DNA of 64,000 bases, taken from NCBI GenBank assembly GCA_963767645.1, contig CAVYEW010000005.1, positions 75,545 through 139,544 on the forward strand, read 5' to 3'. Both the position numbers and the translations under genes were made by a program. The notes beneath the pieces were generated by a model. It made no database searches and was not told the origin of the DNA. It was given only the letters and a program-made list of their open reading frames with translations. Each line of letters begins with the position of its first letter. Within the stretch, counting starts at the first letter, position 1. Source of the DNA: DATFDN01 sp963767645. GTDB lineage: Bacteria; Pseudomonadota; Alphaproteobacteria; Acetobacterales; Acetobacteraceae. Below are positions 1 to 8,532 of the stretch, in pieces.

Positions 1-471
1 GTGAACGAGCAGATGCTGCTCGACGCACTGGACGGCGACGCCGCCGCTTCTACCGATTGGCTGTACGGCGGCGGGGCTGCGGCGCTGCGCAGCTGGGGCG
101 TGCCGGACGGGGCGCCGCGTGCGGGCTGGGGAGCGCATCTCCCCGCCGCGCATGTCGCCTTCCTCCGCGGCCTGCCCGCCGCGCATCGCGCGGGAGACTA
201 CTTCTTCGCTCCCGCCGGCGTGCGGCCCGGCGTGGCGCTGGCCCGCCAGTCGCCGGAGGATCTACGCAGCATCCGCCAGGTGTTCCTTTCGTCGGAACGA
301 TCCTTCGGCGCTGTCGTCGTACACGGCCATAGCACCGTGCCCGGCCCGGTGGTGCGAGCCAACCGCATCGGCATCGACACCGGCGCCGGCCTCGGCGGCC
401 GGCTGACCTGCGCCGTGCTGGAGGAAGACCGGATCGGCTTCGTCTCCGTGGCCGCGGACGGACCTGCATAA
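1..471 (+). CDS. Metallophosphoesterase (PPP/ApaH-like), 3' part only
   Basis: This is the C-terminal part of a calcineurin-like metallophosphoesterase of the bacterial Ser/Thr phosphatase / diadenosine-tetraphosphatase type. The visible C-terminal signatures are HGHS at residues 108-111, a metal-site His motif of the family, and NRIGIDTGA at 121-129, followed by LTCAVLE. The N-terminal metal-binding motifs (GDxHG and GDxxDRG) are absent because the gene begins before the window, so the GTG at base 1 is only the first complete codon and not a start. Family members are usually about 230-250 aa and 156 aa are visible. Substrate (protein phosphate or Ap4A) cannot be told from this part. Confidence 0.75.
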   Translation: MNEQMLLDALDGDAAASTDWLYGGGAAALRSWGVPDGAPRAGWGAHLPAAHVAFLRGLPAAHRAGDYFFAPAGVRPGVALARQSPEDLRSIRQVFLSSERSFGAVVVHGHSTVPGPVVRANRIGIDTGAGLGGRLTCAVLEEDRIGFVSVAADGPA

Positions 472-502
472 GCCGCCATGATCCGCCGCATGGTTGGCCG
501 GA

Positions 503-1402
503 TCAGCCGAGCAGATCCGCGACCGCCGCGCGATAACGCCGGATCGCGTCGAGGTGGTCGGCCATACTGCGGCCTTGGATGCGCTTGTGGATGCCGCGGC
601 CGTGCGTGCTCGCCAGGGTGACATGCGTGACCCCGGCAGCCTTCCAGAACCGGAACTCCTCGCGCCACTCGCGCTCGCCCGCGCCCTGTGCTGTTGACGT
701 CCAGACCTCGATGCCGATGCTCGCCGGATCCCGTCCCTCCTGTTCGCCGTACCGGCGGAGGGTGTCGAAGGCGGCAGTAGCCTCCGGCCCAGGCGGCAGC
801 GCCAGCATCATCCACCCGTCCCCCCATTTGGCGATGCGCCGCAGCGTATTGTCATGATGCCCGCCGAACCACAGTGGCACCTGCCCGCTGGCAGGACGCG
901 GGTTGATGCCGGCATCGTCGATGCGGTGCCACCGTCCCTGGAAGGCGACATGCTGGTTCGCCCATAGGGCGCGCATCACCTCGACCTGCTCCTCCGAGCG
1001 GCGGCCACGGTTGTGGAAGTTCTCGTTCAGGCCGACGAACTCCACCTCGTTCCAGCCGACACCGACGCCGAGGCGGAAGCGTCCGCCGCACAGCACGTCG
1101 AGGCACGCCGCCTGCTTGGCGACCAGCACGGTCTGGCGCTGCGCCAGGATCAGCACGCCGGTGGAAAAGCCGAGCTTGGTGATCGGCGCCAGGAAGCCGA
1201 ACAGCACGAAGGGATCGTGGAACCAGTCGGCGGAGGTGTTGCGGTCGGTCCAGCCGGGCCGGCTCGCTGCATTCACGCCCAGCACGTGATCGGCGGCCTC
1301 GAGATAGTCGTAGCCAGCCTCCTCGGCGGCGAGCGCGAACTCCTTCATCGCCTGCGGCGAGCCGCCGACGTCGTTCTGCGGGATCAGCGTGCCGATCTGC
1401 AT
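503..1402 (-). CDS. LLM class (F420/FMN-dependent) oxidoreductase
   Basis: A 299 aa luciferase-like monooxygenase of the F420-dependent or FMN-dependent subgroup, with a TIM-barrel fold. It starts MQIGTLIPQNDVGG and carries the subgroup motif GVGVGWNEVEF in the middle, then a WFGGHHDN segment typical of the cofactor/substrate face. The frame is open for 140 more codons upstream, but the ATG at 1402 is preceded by a GGAGG about 8 nt away and gives the usual family length, so the longer form is rejected. It lies 14 nt downstream of a second LLM gene on the same strand and is probably co-transcribed with it. The substrate is unknown. Confidence 0.85.
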   Translation of the reverse strand: MQIGTLIPQNDVGGSPQAMKEFALAAEEAGYDYLEAADHVLGVNAASRPGWTDRNTSADWFHDPFVLFGFLAPITKLGFSTGVLILAQRQTVLVAKQAACLDVLCGGRFRLGVGVGWNEVEFVGLNENFHNRGRRSEEQVEVMRALWANQHVAFQGRWHRIDDAGINPRPASGQVPLWFGGHHDNTLRRIAKWGDGWMMLALPPGPEATAAFDTLRRYGEQEGRDPASIGIEVWTSTAQGAGEREWREEFRFWKAAGVTHVTLASTHGRGIHKRIQGRSMADHLDAIRRYRAAVADLLG

Positions 1403-1416
1403 CTGCGTTCCTCCAC

Positions 1417-2385
1417 CTATCCGAACAATTCGCCCAGCCTGCGGATCGAGGCCAGCGCCTTGTCCTGCGGCAAGCCCGGCCATTGCACGCGCATGATGAA
1501 ATGGTCCACCCCCAGCGCCTCGCGGTAATGCGCCACCTGGTCCCGCACGGATGCCTTGTCGCCGATGATGAAGCGATCGCGCACGAAATCCTCGAACGGC
1601 ATCTGCGCCGCTCCGCGCAATCCCCAGGCCGCGTAGGCGGCGTATTTGTACTCGAGCGGGCCGCGGCATTCCTCCAACGCCCCCGCATGGGTGGCGCCGA
1701 CATGGCATTCGCGCTCGATCGGGTAGCAGTCGGGGTGGCGCCCGTGCTCGGCCAGCGCCGCGCGGTAGGTGCGCATCTGCGCCGCGACCTCGGGCAGCGT
1801 CGCCGAGGGCACGATCAGCCAAGCGTCACCGAGCCGCGCCGCGCGCCGGATGGCCGGGTCGGCCTGCGCGGCGACCCAGATCGGCACCGTGCCGGCGGCC
1901 GGAAGCAGGCTCAGCCCGTGCTCGCGCACCTCGTAGAAGCGGCCCTTGTGCGTGACCTGCGGCTCCGACCACAGGCGGCGCATCAGGCCGATCTGCTCGT
2001 TCATGCGCGCCGCGCGCTCGGCGAGCGGCACGCCGAAGGCGGTGAACTCGCCTTGCCGATAACCGAGCCCGACGCCGAGTACGTAGCTGCCGCCGCTGAG
2101 CGCGTGCAGCGTCGCCGCCTCCTCGGCGACATGCACCGGATTGAGCAGCGGCAGGATCAGGATGCCCGGCCCGATGGTCATGCCTCTCGCCTCAGGGAGC
2201 AGATAGGCGAGCAGCGGCGTGAGCTGCAGCATCTGCAGCGGCGCGGTCAGGTAATGGTGCGGCAGCCAGAGCGAGGCGAAGCCGGCCTCGCGCGCCGTGC
2301 GCACCTGTTCGACCAGATCGGGGATGCGCGCGGCGACATCCGCGCCTTCCGGAAATTGCGTGTTCAGGAACAGTCCGACCTTCAT
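1417..2385 (-). CDS. LLM class flavin-dependent oxidoreductase
   Basis: A 322 aa luciferase-like protein starting MKVGLFLNTQFPEGAD, with the family's LPHHYLT segment near residue 45 (the HH-type active-site region), GVGLGYRQGEF near 105, and a C-terminal DRFIIGDKASVRDQ stretch of the kind that closes the barrel. A strong GGAGGAA sits just before the ATG. It is the upstream gene of a two-gene LLM unit with the next gene 14 nt downstream. Family knowledge says such proteins oxidise small organics using reduced FMN or F420. The specific substrate cannot be inferred. Confidence 0.85.
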   Translation of the reverse strand: MKVGLFLNTQFPEGADVAARIPDLVEQVRTAREAGFASLWLPHHYLTAPLQMLQLTPLLAYLLPEARGMTIGPGILILPLLNPVHVAEEAATLHALSGGSYVLGVGLGYRQGEFTAFGVPLAERAARMNEQIGLMRRLWSEPQVTHKGRFYEVREHGLSLLPAAGTVPIWVAAQADPAIRRAARLGDAWLIVPSATLPEVAAQMRTYRAALAEHGRHPDCYPIERECHVGATHAGALEECRGPLEYKYAAYAAWGLRGAAQMPFEDFVRDRFIIGDKASVRDQVAHYREALGVDHFIMRVQWPGLPQDKALASIRRLGELFG

Positions 2386-2397
2386 TTCCTCCTCCGT

Positions 2398-2766
2398 TCA
2401 CGCCGGTATTGAGGCATAGGCGGCGAGCAGGACCAGCCCGAAGATGGCGAGCGTGGCGTGCAGACCAATCGCCAGCATCGGATCGCCGCGCCGCCGCCGC
2501 ACCGTCAACACCACCAGCCCGGTCGCGATCGCCAAGGCGAGCAGCACCGCCGCCATCGTGCCGAACCCGGCGACGCCGTAGGCCGCGCCGCGAGCCGGGC
2601 CGCGTAGCGCGGACAGCAGCAATATCAGGCCTGAGGCGCCGGCCAGGCCGTGCAGCGGTCCCAGCAGCCAGAGCAAGGAGGTGCGCCGCAGCCCGTACAG
2701 CAACACCAGCGCGAGCCCCAGCGCCGCGGCGGCGGACAGCACGAACAGGCTGGGAAGGATGGTCAA
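2398..2766 (-). CDS. Small integral membrane protein, unknown
   Basis: About 122 aa if started at the TTG at 2766. The sequence is almost entirely hydrophobic and reads as four transmembrane segments separated by short basic loops such as YGLRRTS and VRRRRGDP. The frame stays open 50 codons further upstream, but that extension overlaps the divergent small gene and is charged and unlike a membrane protein. No clear ribosome binding site decides the start. It ends 12 nt before the start of the LLM gene on the same strand. I do not recognise the family. Confidence 0.55.
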   Translation of the reverse strand: MTILPSLFVLSAAAALGLALVLLYGLRRTSLLWLLGPLHGLAGASGLILLLSALRGPARGAAYGVAGFGTMAAVLLALAIATGLVVLTVRRRRGDPMLAIGLHATLAIFGLVLLAAYASIPA

Positions 2767-2821
2767 AGCGCAATGTCCGCGGGGACTTGAAGCCGATGCC
2801 GCAACCGGCCAGATTCGCGGC

Positions 2822-3109
2822 ATGACCCGCCGCCATCCGCCGACAATCGATATGCGCATCGACGGCAGCTTCCCGCCGCCGCGCGGGGCGACGCTGCCCA
2901 TGAAGATTGCCGGCATGGCGCTGGCCGTCGCCAGCCTGGCCGGGGCGCTGGCGCTGGCCGCCCTGGTGGTGTGGATCGTGATGTGGGCGGTGATGATCCT
3001 GGTGCCGATCGCGCTCCTGGCGGGCCTCGTCGCCTGGGTCGCCTACCGCTACCAGGTATGGAAAGCCCGCGGCTCATTCGGCGGCCCGCGCGACGTGTTC
3101 CGCCGCTAG
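2822..3109 (+). CDS. Small two-helix membrane protein, unknown
   Basis: Up to 95 aa from the ATG at 2822. In-frame ATGs at 2852 and 2900 are possible, and the 2900 start gives a compact 69 aa protein that begins MKIAGMALAVASLAG. Two adjacent hydrophobic segments are followed by a basic tail (YRYQVWKARGS). The last 36 nt overlap the 3' end of the convergent LLM gene. There is no recognisable family, and the start is uncertain. Confidence 0.45.
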   Translation: MTRRHPPTIDMRIDGSFPPPRGATLPMKIAGMALAVASLAGALALAALVVWIVMWAVMILVPIALLAGLVAWVAYRYQVWKARGSFGGPRDVFRR

Positions 3110-4108
3110 CCCGAACTCCTTCGCCAGCAACGTATAGGACCGCCGCCGCGCCTCCGCGTCATGGACGGTGGTGAGCACGGCGATCTCCTCCACTTCGTGC
3201 TCTGCGGCCAGGGCGCGCAGCTTCGCCGCCGCGACCTCCGGCGTGCCCCAGATCGAGCGGGCGCGCATCCGCTCCAGCCGCAGCCGCTCGCCCTCGGTAT
3301 AGGTCTGGGCCAGCGCCTCCTCCGGCGAGGGCAGGGCGATGAACTCGCCCCGGTCGCGGCGCAGCCGCTGCAATTCGCGCGAGGCGAACAGATGCGCCGC
3401 TTCCGCTTCCGTCTCCGCCGCGACCGCCCAGACGCAGAGCGCGGCATGCGGGACGGGATGACGCGCGCTCGGACGGTACTGCGCGCGATACAGGGCCAGC
3501 GCCTGCTCGGTGCCGCGTCCGTCGGTGATGAAGTGGGCGAAGCAATAAGGCAGGCCGAAATAGGCGGCAACCTGCGCGCCGTAGTCGGAGCTGCCGAGAA
3601 TCCAGACCTCCGGCTCTGTCGGGCCGGCCGGCTGCGCAATCATGCCCCGGAACGGATGGCCCTCCACCAGTTCCTCGCCGCGCACCCAGGCTAGCAGGTC
3701 GCGCACCTGCGCGGGGAAGTTCTCCGCCGCCGTGTCGGCGAGAGGGTTCAGCGCGAAGGCGGTGCGCTGGTCCGATCCGGGCGCGCGGCCAAGCCCGAGA
3801 TCGATCCGCCCCGGCGCGATCGCCTCCAATACCCGGAACTGCTCGGCGACCTTGAGGCTGGAATAGTGCGGCAGCATCACGCCGGCGCTGCCCACCCGGA
3901 TGCGCGTGGTGGTCGCGGCGATGGCGGCCATCAGCACCTCCGGCGCGGTGCCGGCGATGCTCTGCGTGTTGTGGTGCTCGGCAAGCCAGTAGCGGGCATA
4001 GCCGAGCGCCTCGCAATGCCGTGCGAGCGCCAGGCTTTCGCGCACCGACTGCGCCGGGGTGCGGCCGGTGACGATGGTGGACTGGTCGAGCACCGAAAGC
4101 CGGATCAT
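3074..4108 (-). CDS. LLM class flavin oxidoreductase (MsnO8-like)
   Basis: A 344 aa protein starting MIRLSVLDQSTIVTG. The opening LSVLDQS, then RYWLAEHHNTQSIAG near residue 40, VGSAGVMLPHYSS near 70, LGLGRAPGSDQ near 105 and WILGSSDYGAQVAA near 170 are the hallmarks of the MsnO8 subgroup of bacterial luciferase-like monooxygenases (FMN-dependent). The frame runs 82 codons further upstream, but that extension is translated from a palindromic repeat and is rejected. The start ATG lies about 70 nt from the repeat. The 3' end overlaps a convergent small gene by 36 nt. Confidence 0.88.
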   Translation of the reverse strand: MIRLSVLDQSTIVTGRTPAQSVRESLALARHCEALGYARYWLAEHHNTQSIAGTAPEVLMAAIAATTTRIRVGSAGVMLPHYSSLKVAEQFRVLEAIAPGRIDLGLGRAPGSDQRTAFALNPLADTAAENFPAQVRDLLAWVRGEELVEGHPFRGMIAQPAGPTEPEVWILGSSDYGAQVAAYFGLPYCFAHFITDGRGTEQALALYRAQYRPSARHPVPHAALCVWAVAAETEAEAAHLFASRELQRLRRDRGEFIALPSPEEALAQTYTEGERLRLERMRARSIWGTPEVAAAKLRALAAEHEVEEIAVLTTVHDAEARRRSYTLLAKEFGLAAEHVARAAE

Positions 4109-4178
4109 CGCGTCGTTCTCCCTTCTCCTCAGAGAAGGCGTGCCAAGGCCCGGACGCAACCCCGGCTGGCCACAGCGG
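4109..4178. other. Spacer between LLM gene and repeat
   Basis: This is the leader region of the minus-strand LLM gene, between its start codon and the palindromic repeat. I see no convincing ORF, hairpin or operator in it. Confidence 0.3.
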
Positions 4179-4303
4179 TCCCTCCCCCCGGCCCCCTCCC
4201 GCAAGGGGAGGGGGAGTCGCCTACCACGTCCCCCTCCCCTTACGGGAGGGGACAGGGGAGGGGTGAAATGGCGCGTCGATACAGTCAGCCTGAAAACGCA
4301 ATA
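4179..4303 (+). repeat. Dispersed palindromic repeat, long copy A
   Basis: About 125 bp. It opens with a C-rich arm that folds on a G-rich arm (CCCTCCC GCAA GGGGAGGG), continues with a second palindrome (CCCCTCCCC TTACGG GAGGGGACAGGGG) and ends with a unique tail, CAGTCAGCCTGAAAACGCA. A near-identical copy, with only a handful of differences, lies at 25420-25544 in the same orientation. Shorter palindromic relatives occur at 41552-41600, 52332-52430 and 63796-63962. The layout matches REP-type or MITE-like extragenic palindromes of GC-rich proteobacteria. Confidence 0.8.
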
Positions 4304-4334
4304 AGCCGTCCAGGCATCCAGCGAGCGCGGACGC

Positions 4335-4680
4335 GACTGGGGTGTTACGAGCATCTACGCCGGCTGCTCGCCCGAGCGCGTCCCGGAGTTACTCGACGTG
4401 ATCTGCGCCGAGCTGAAGCGGGCTGCTGCGGGAATCACGGAAACGGATTTCACCTGGGCCAGGAACAGGGTGCTGGCCCAGCTCGCGACCGCCCGCGAAA
4501 GCCCACTCCGAACCGCCCACGGCATCGCTTGGTCCGTATTCGCGGCCAGCTGTCGGCACCCGAGCCGATCATGCGGGAGATAGTGGCGGTCACGCCGGAA
4601 GACATAGCGCAGGCCGCTGCGCAGCTGCTTGCCGGCCCGCCAGATTCAGTAATTGATCTTGCGCGAGATGGCGGCCGAAT
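4335..4680 (+). pseudogene. Remnant of M16-family peptidase C-terminal domain
   Basis: Reading one frame gives WGVTSIYAGCSPERVPELL, then a DVICAELKRAAAGI-like helix and an ARNRVLAQLATARESPLRT segment. After a shift near base 4540 another frame gives GQLSAPEPIMREIVAVTPED and IAQAAAQLLAGPP. This is the order seen at the C-terminus of pitrilysin/M16 processing-peptidase-like proteins. The N-terminal half with HxxEH is missing, and the normal C-terminus is replaced. It sits between the repeat and the DUF3857 gene and looks like a 5'-truncated, frameshifted relic. Confidence 0.55.
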
Positions 4681-4777
4681 GAACAATATTCCTTGGCACC
4701 CGCACGACGCATGCGCCCAGTATCGCAGCTGCACTCGCGACTCTATACACGGCAATAGCGCATAGGAGGTCCAGTTC

Positions 4778-6664
4778 GTGCGTGAAGCTTCACCAAGAAT
4801 AGCTGTCATTTGGCTTTCCGCCGGCACCCTTCTCGTCCTCTCTCACGCCAGCTCGGCCGAGGTCACATTCAAGAAGCTCGCGGTCGAGACCACTCTTCAG
4901 GCCGACGGAACCTACACCCAGCTCTATCACGCCGAAACCGTTGCCAGCGACAGCGAGACTGCGCGGCGCATGGGACAGATGCCGCTCGCGTTCAATCCCT
5001 CGCTGGAGAAACTCGAGATTGTCGAAGCCTACACGCTGAAGCAGGACGGCACGCGCAAGGACGTGGACGCCGGCGCGATCAGATCCCAGCTCCCGCCGGC
5101 GGTGCAGGGCGCTCCCATGTTCACCGACGTGCTGGAGAAAGTCGTCATCTTCCCCGACCTCGCGCCGCGCGATACCCGGGTGATCACCTACCGGCGGCAG
5201 ATCCTGCATCCGTTGTTCCCCGGCCAGTTCATCGTGGGGGGCGACTTCCCGCGCAACGAGGTCTGGGACGACGCGCAAATCACCATCACTGCGCCCGCCG
5301 CCTGCAAGCTGCGCACCGAAAGCGTCGAAGTGCCGTTCGAGACCCATGCCGAAGGTGACCGTATCGTCTACGCTTGGCACTACAGCGCGCCGGTTCCGGC
5401 GCGAGAGCAGTACGCCCTCGCCCCCATCGACCGGCGCCCGCGCCTATTCGCCTCCAGCTTCCCCGACTACGACGCGATGGCCGCCGCCTATCGCGCGCTG
5501 GCGGCGCCGAAGGAGGCGGTCACGCAAGCGGTCCAGGCGGAGGCCGACGCGATCACCAACGGCATCACCGACCGGCGCGAGCAGGCGGGCGCGCTCTATG
5601 ACTGGGTGAGCCGGCATATCCGCTACGTTGCGATCTATCTGAACCGCGAAGCCATCGAGCCGCACGCGGCGGAGACGGTGCTCGCCAACGGCTATGGCGA
5701 CTGCAAGGACCATGTCGTTCTGCTCGCCGCGCTGCTCAAGGCGAAGGGCATCGACAGCCGGACGGTGGCGATCAACCTCGGCACCGCCTACACGCTCAGC
5801 GGCCCGCCGACGCTGGCCCAGCTCAACCATGTGATCACCTACATTCCGGAATTCGACCTCTACGCCAACTCGACGCTCGGCGTGGCTGCTTTCGGCACGC
5901 TGCTGACCTCGGAATAGGGCAAGCCGATCGTGATGATCGGCGCGGATGGAAGCGCGCTGCGCCGTCTGCCGATGCTGGCCCCGGAAGCGATGAAGCTGGA
6001 AACGGAGACTGATGCCAGCCTGATGCCGGACGGGCAGATCGTCGGCGCGACCATCACGACAGGAACCGGACCAAGCGCGCTCATCCTTCGCTTCCTCTCG
6101 CGCGCGTTCCAGCCGCACGGCCGGGAAGCGCGGGACGTGGCCGAGCGCCAGCTCGCCTCGCTGGGCGAGAACGGGACGGGCAGCTTCCTGATGCCGGATA
6201 TCAACTCGCTGGCGCCGGAGGCGACGGCGGTCGGGAACTTTACGCTGGAGCCGCAGCCGGGATTGCTGGAAGGCGACGCCTTCACCCTGCCGCTCGGACT
6301 GACGTTGTTCACGCGCCCCGGCGACTTCCTGCTCGGGCCGGCAAACAGACTGTCGCTTCCGGAAGATGAGCCGGTTCCCTGCCTGCCCGGTCAGCAGGTG
6401 GAGGAACTGTCGCTCGTGCTGCCGAAGGACCGCGCGCCCACCAAGCTGCCAAAGGAGCAGCGGATCGAGCAAGGACCATTCCGCTATCTCTCACACTGGT
6501 CGATGCACGACAACGTCGTAACGGCGCATCGCGAGCTCACGTCGCGAATCGACCAACCGCTCTGCGAGGGCACACTGCGACCACAGGCCGCCGAGATGCT
6601 GCGGCTGATCCGCCGCGACCGGCAGGCGACGATCGCACTGGCGCCCGCCTCGGCAACCGAATAG
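4778..6664 (+). pseudogene. DUF3857 / transglutaminase-like protein, in-frame TAG
   Basis: The frame from the GTG at 4778 (AGGAGG at 4765-4770) continues to 6664 as one 628-codon reading frame interrupted only by TAG at 5915-5917. The first 379 aa have a signal peptide (hydrophobic residues about 8-27), a DUF3857 domain, and a transglutaminase core with GYGDCKDHVVLLAAL as the Cys motif (about residue 306) and LNHVITYI with EFDLYANS as the His and Asp parts. After the stop, GKPIVMIGADGSALRRL and a beta-rich C-terminal region typical of the family follow without a shift. The simplest reading is a Tyr codon (TAC or TAT) changed to TAG. It could be a nonsense mutation, a sequencing error or readthrough. 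Full-length family members are about 600-650 aa, which matches the fused length. Confidence 0.8.
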
Positions 6665-6679
6665 TGCGACTCCTCCGCC

Positions 6680-7951
6680 TCAGAACGCCACCTCGCCGAA
6701 GATCGCCTTCAGCACCGCATAGAGCGCGCCGCCGACCAGGAAACCCACCAGCGTGCCGTTCACCCGCACGAACTGAAGGTCCTTGCCGACCCGCAGCTCG
6801 ACCTTCTCGGTGATCGTGGCCGTGTCCCAGTTGCCCACCACCTGGGCGATGAACTCGGCGACGCGGGTCTGCGCCGCCGGCAGCATGGTGCGCACCACGC
6901 CCTCGGCGGCGTCCTGCACGCGCCGGCGCGCGGCGGGATCGGTCTCGATCAGCGCACCCAGATTGGCCAGCGCCCCCTCGATCGCCGCCATCGTCCGCCC
7001 GTTCGGCCGGGCGGCGTCCGCTTCCAAAGCGAGGCGCAGCCGCGCCCACAGATCCCACATCCAGGCCAGCACCGTCTCGTGCGCCAGCACCCGGCGCAGC
7101 GCGGCGCCGATCTCCGCGGCGCGCTGCGGGTCCTCCTCCATGCGGGCGATCTCGCGGCGCACCCACTCGTCGAAGGCGGCGCGCAGCTCCGAGCCGTCCG
7201 GGCTCATCTTCTCAAGCTCGGCCTCGACCATCGCCAGCACACGGCGCGCGACCGAGGCGCCGATCGCCCAGCCCACCAGCCGGCCGCCCTGTTCGCTCAC
7301 CCGCTCCTCGATCGCCGCCTGAAGCTGGTCGTGCTTGCTCGCGATCAGCTCCTTGAACTGCTCCAGCATGAACCCGAACACTTCCTGGTGCCGGCCGCCC
7401 TCCACCATGCCGCGCAAGGCCCGGGCGACCACCCGCCCGGCTTCCCGGCCGCCGATCATGCGCGGCACCATGCGGGCGACCAGCCGCCGCGCGCGCCCGT
7501 CCTCGACCGAGGCGAGGATACGCGGCAGCGTGCTGGCCAGCGCCTCGGCCGTCGGACGGGCCGAGACCGGGTCGGCGAGGAAGCGGTGCAGGATGCCGGG
7601 CAGGTCGAGCCGATGCAGCACGTTCGCCACCTCGGCCCCGGTGAAGACGTGGTTGGCGACGAAGCGCCCCAGCGCGCGGCCGAGCCGTTCCTTCTCGTGC
7701 GGGATGATGGCGGTGTGCGGGATCGGGATGCCGAGCGGGTGGCGGAACAGGGCCGTGACCGCGAACCAATCGGCGATGCCGCCGACAAACCCGGCCTTGG
7801 CGGAGGCTTGCAGCCAGGCCGTCCCGGCGCCCGGCGGCAAGGCATAGCTGAGGAGGATCAAGCCGACCATCAGCACCAGCAGCCATGCCGCGAGGGCCTT
7901 GTGCCGGGCGAGGGAGCGCCGTGCCGCAAAGTCGGGATCGGGATGGGTCAT
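6680..7951 (-). CDS. DUF445 family membrane protein (YjiN-like)
   Basis: A 423 aa DUF445 protein. It has an N-terminal hydrophobic segment at about residues 22-42, then the family signature KAGFVGGIADWFAVTALF with RHPLGIPIPHTAII and the HEKERLGRALGRFVANH stretch, followed by long amphipathic helices rich in charged residues. A hydrophobic segment ending in ALYAVLKAIFGEVAF closes the protein, so the charged central region is anchored at both ends. The function of the family is not established. It is convergent with the DUF3857 gene, with a 15 nt gap. Confidence 0.9.
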   Translation of the reverse strand: MTHPDPDFAARRSLARHKALAAWLLVLMVGLILLSYALPPGAGTAWLQASAKAGFVGGIADWFAVTALFRHPLGIPIPHTAIIPHEKERLGRALGRFVANHVFTGAEVANVLHRLDLPGILHRFLADPVSARPTAEALASTLPRILASVEDGRARRLVARMVPRMIGGREAGRVVARALRGMVEGGRHQEVFGFMLEQFKELIASKHDQLQAAIEERVSEQGGRLVGWAIGASVARRVLAMVEAELEKMSPDGSELRAAFDEWVRREIARMEEDPQRAAEIGAALRRVLAHETVLAWMWDLWARLRLALEADAARPNGRTMAAIEGALANLGALIETDPAARRRVQDAAEGVVRTMLPAAQTRVAEFIAQVVGNWDTATITEKVELRVGKDLQFVRVNGTLVGFLVGGALYAVLKAIFGEVAF

Positions 7952-8067
7952 GCGCGCCTACATATGCGCGATCGCGTCCGCCTTCATGCCCACCACGATT
8001 GCCGGTCAGGGCTGCGGACGGCGGCGGGGATGGCCCCCGCTTGCCGCCATCCGCGTTGGACAGAGTG

Positions 8068-8399
8068 TTAGCGTGTCACTTGCGTGTGGCCGGTCATGGG
8101 GTTGGTCGGCCCTTGGACGGGAGTTGCGACGCCCTGATCCGTCCCCCGGCCAGCGGCCATATTATCCTGCTGAGCCTCGCGCGCCTGCGCCGGCAGACCG
8201 GGCACTGCGGCCGAGCGCGGTGCCGCGTAACCCGGTGAACCTTCCGGCGAACCCATCGAGGTCGTGGTTTGGTTCCCGACCGCCGCATTGCCGCCACCGC
8301 CAACTCACCGCCACCACCGCCGCCGCCACCGGCCTGGGCAAACGCTGTGCCGCCGGACAGTGCCAGGACCGCCGCGGCCGCGAGAAGAGCTGTTCTCAT
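8068..8399 (-). pseudogene. Secreted Gly-rich small protein, frameshifted
   Basis: The start ATG at 8399 gives a clear signal peptide ending ALSGGTAFAQ, then a run of about eight glycines. Inside the glycine tract (about 8285-8325, repeats of GGTGGCGGC type) the sensible frame changes: the other frame continues GGGNAAVGNQTTTSMGSPEG and runs to a stop at 8068 with a Pro/Gln-rich tail ending NPMTGHTQVTR. Without the shift the frame runs into an Arg-rich shadow. I read it as one about 110 aa exported protein with a slip in the repeat. No family is recognised. Confidence 0.5.
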
Positions 8400-8532
8400 C
8401 GAAGACTCCTTGTGTCTGTGCCTTTCGGGTGGCCGGCCAGCCGGATGGTCCCACCGGCGCCACGAACGAGCCGCACTCCTAACGCGAGAAGGCATAGAAA
8501 GTTCGTTTGCGTAAAGGGCGGCTTTTCCTTGC

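Noticed and set aside
1..3. GTG as the start codon of the first gene
   Set aside because: The protein lacks the N-terminal metal-binding motifs of its family, so this is an internal codon at the window edge.
503..4108. The LLM genes as a bioluminescence (lux) operon
   Set aside because: No luxC, luxD or luxE-type genes are present, and these LLM subgroups are general flavin oxidoreductases.
3074..4354. An 82-residue N-terminal extension of the MsnO8-like protein
   Set aside because: It is translated from the palindromic repeat and upstream spacer. The ATG at 4108 gives the normal family start.
5915..5917. TAG recoded as pyrrolysine or another amino acid
   Set aside because: No supporting element or pyl genes are visible and the position fits a conserved Tyr, so mutation or error is simpler.
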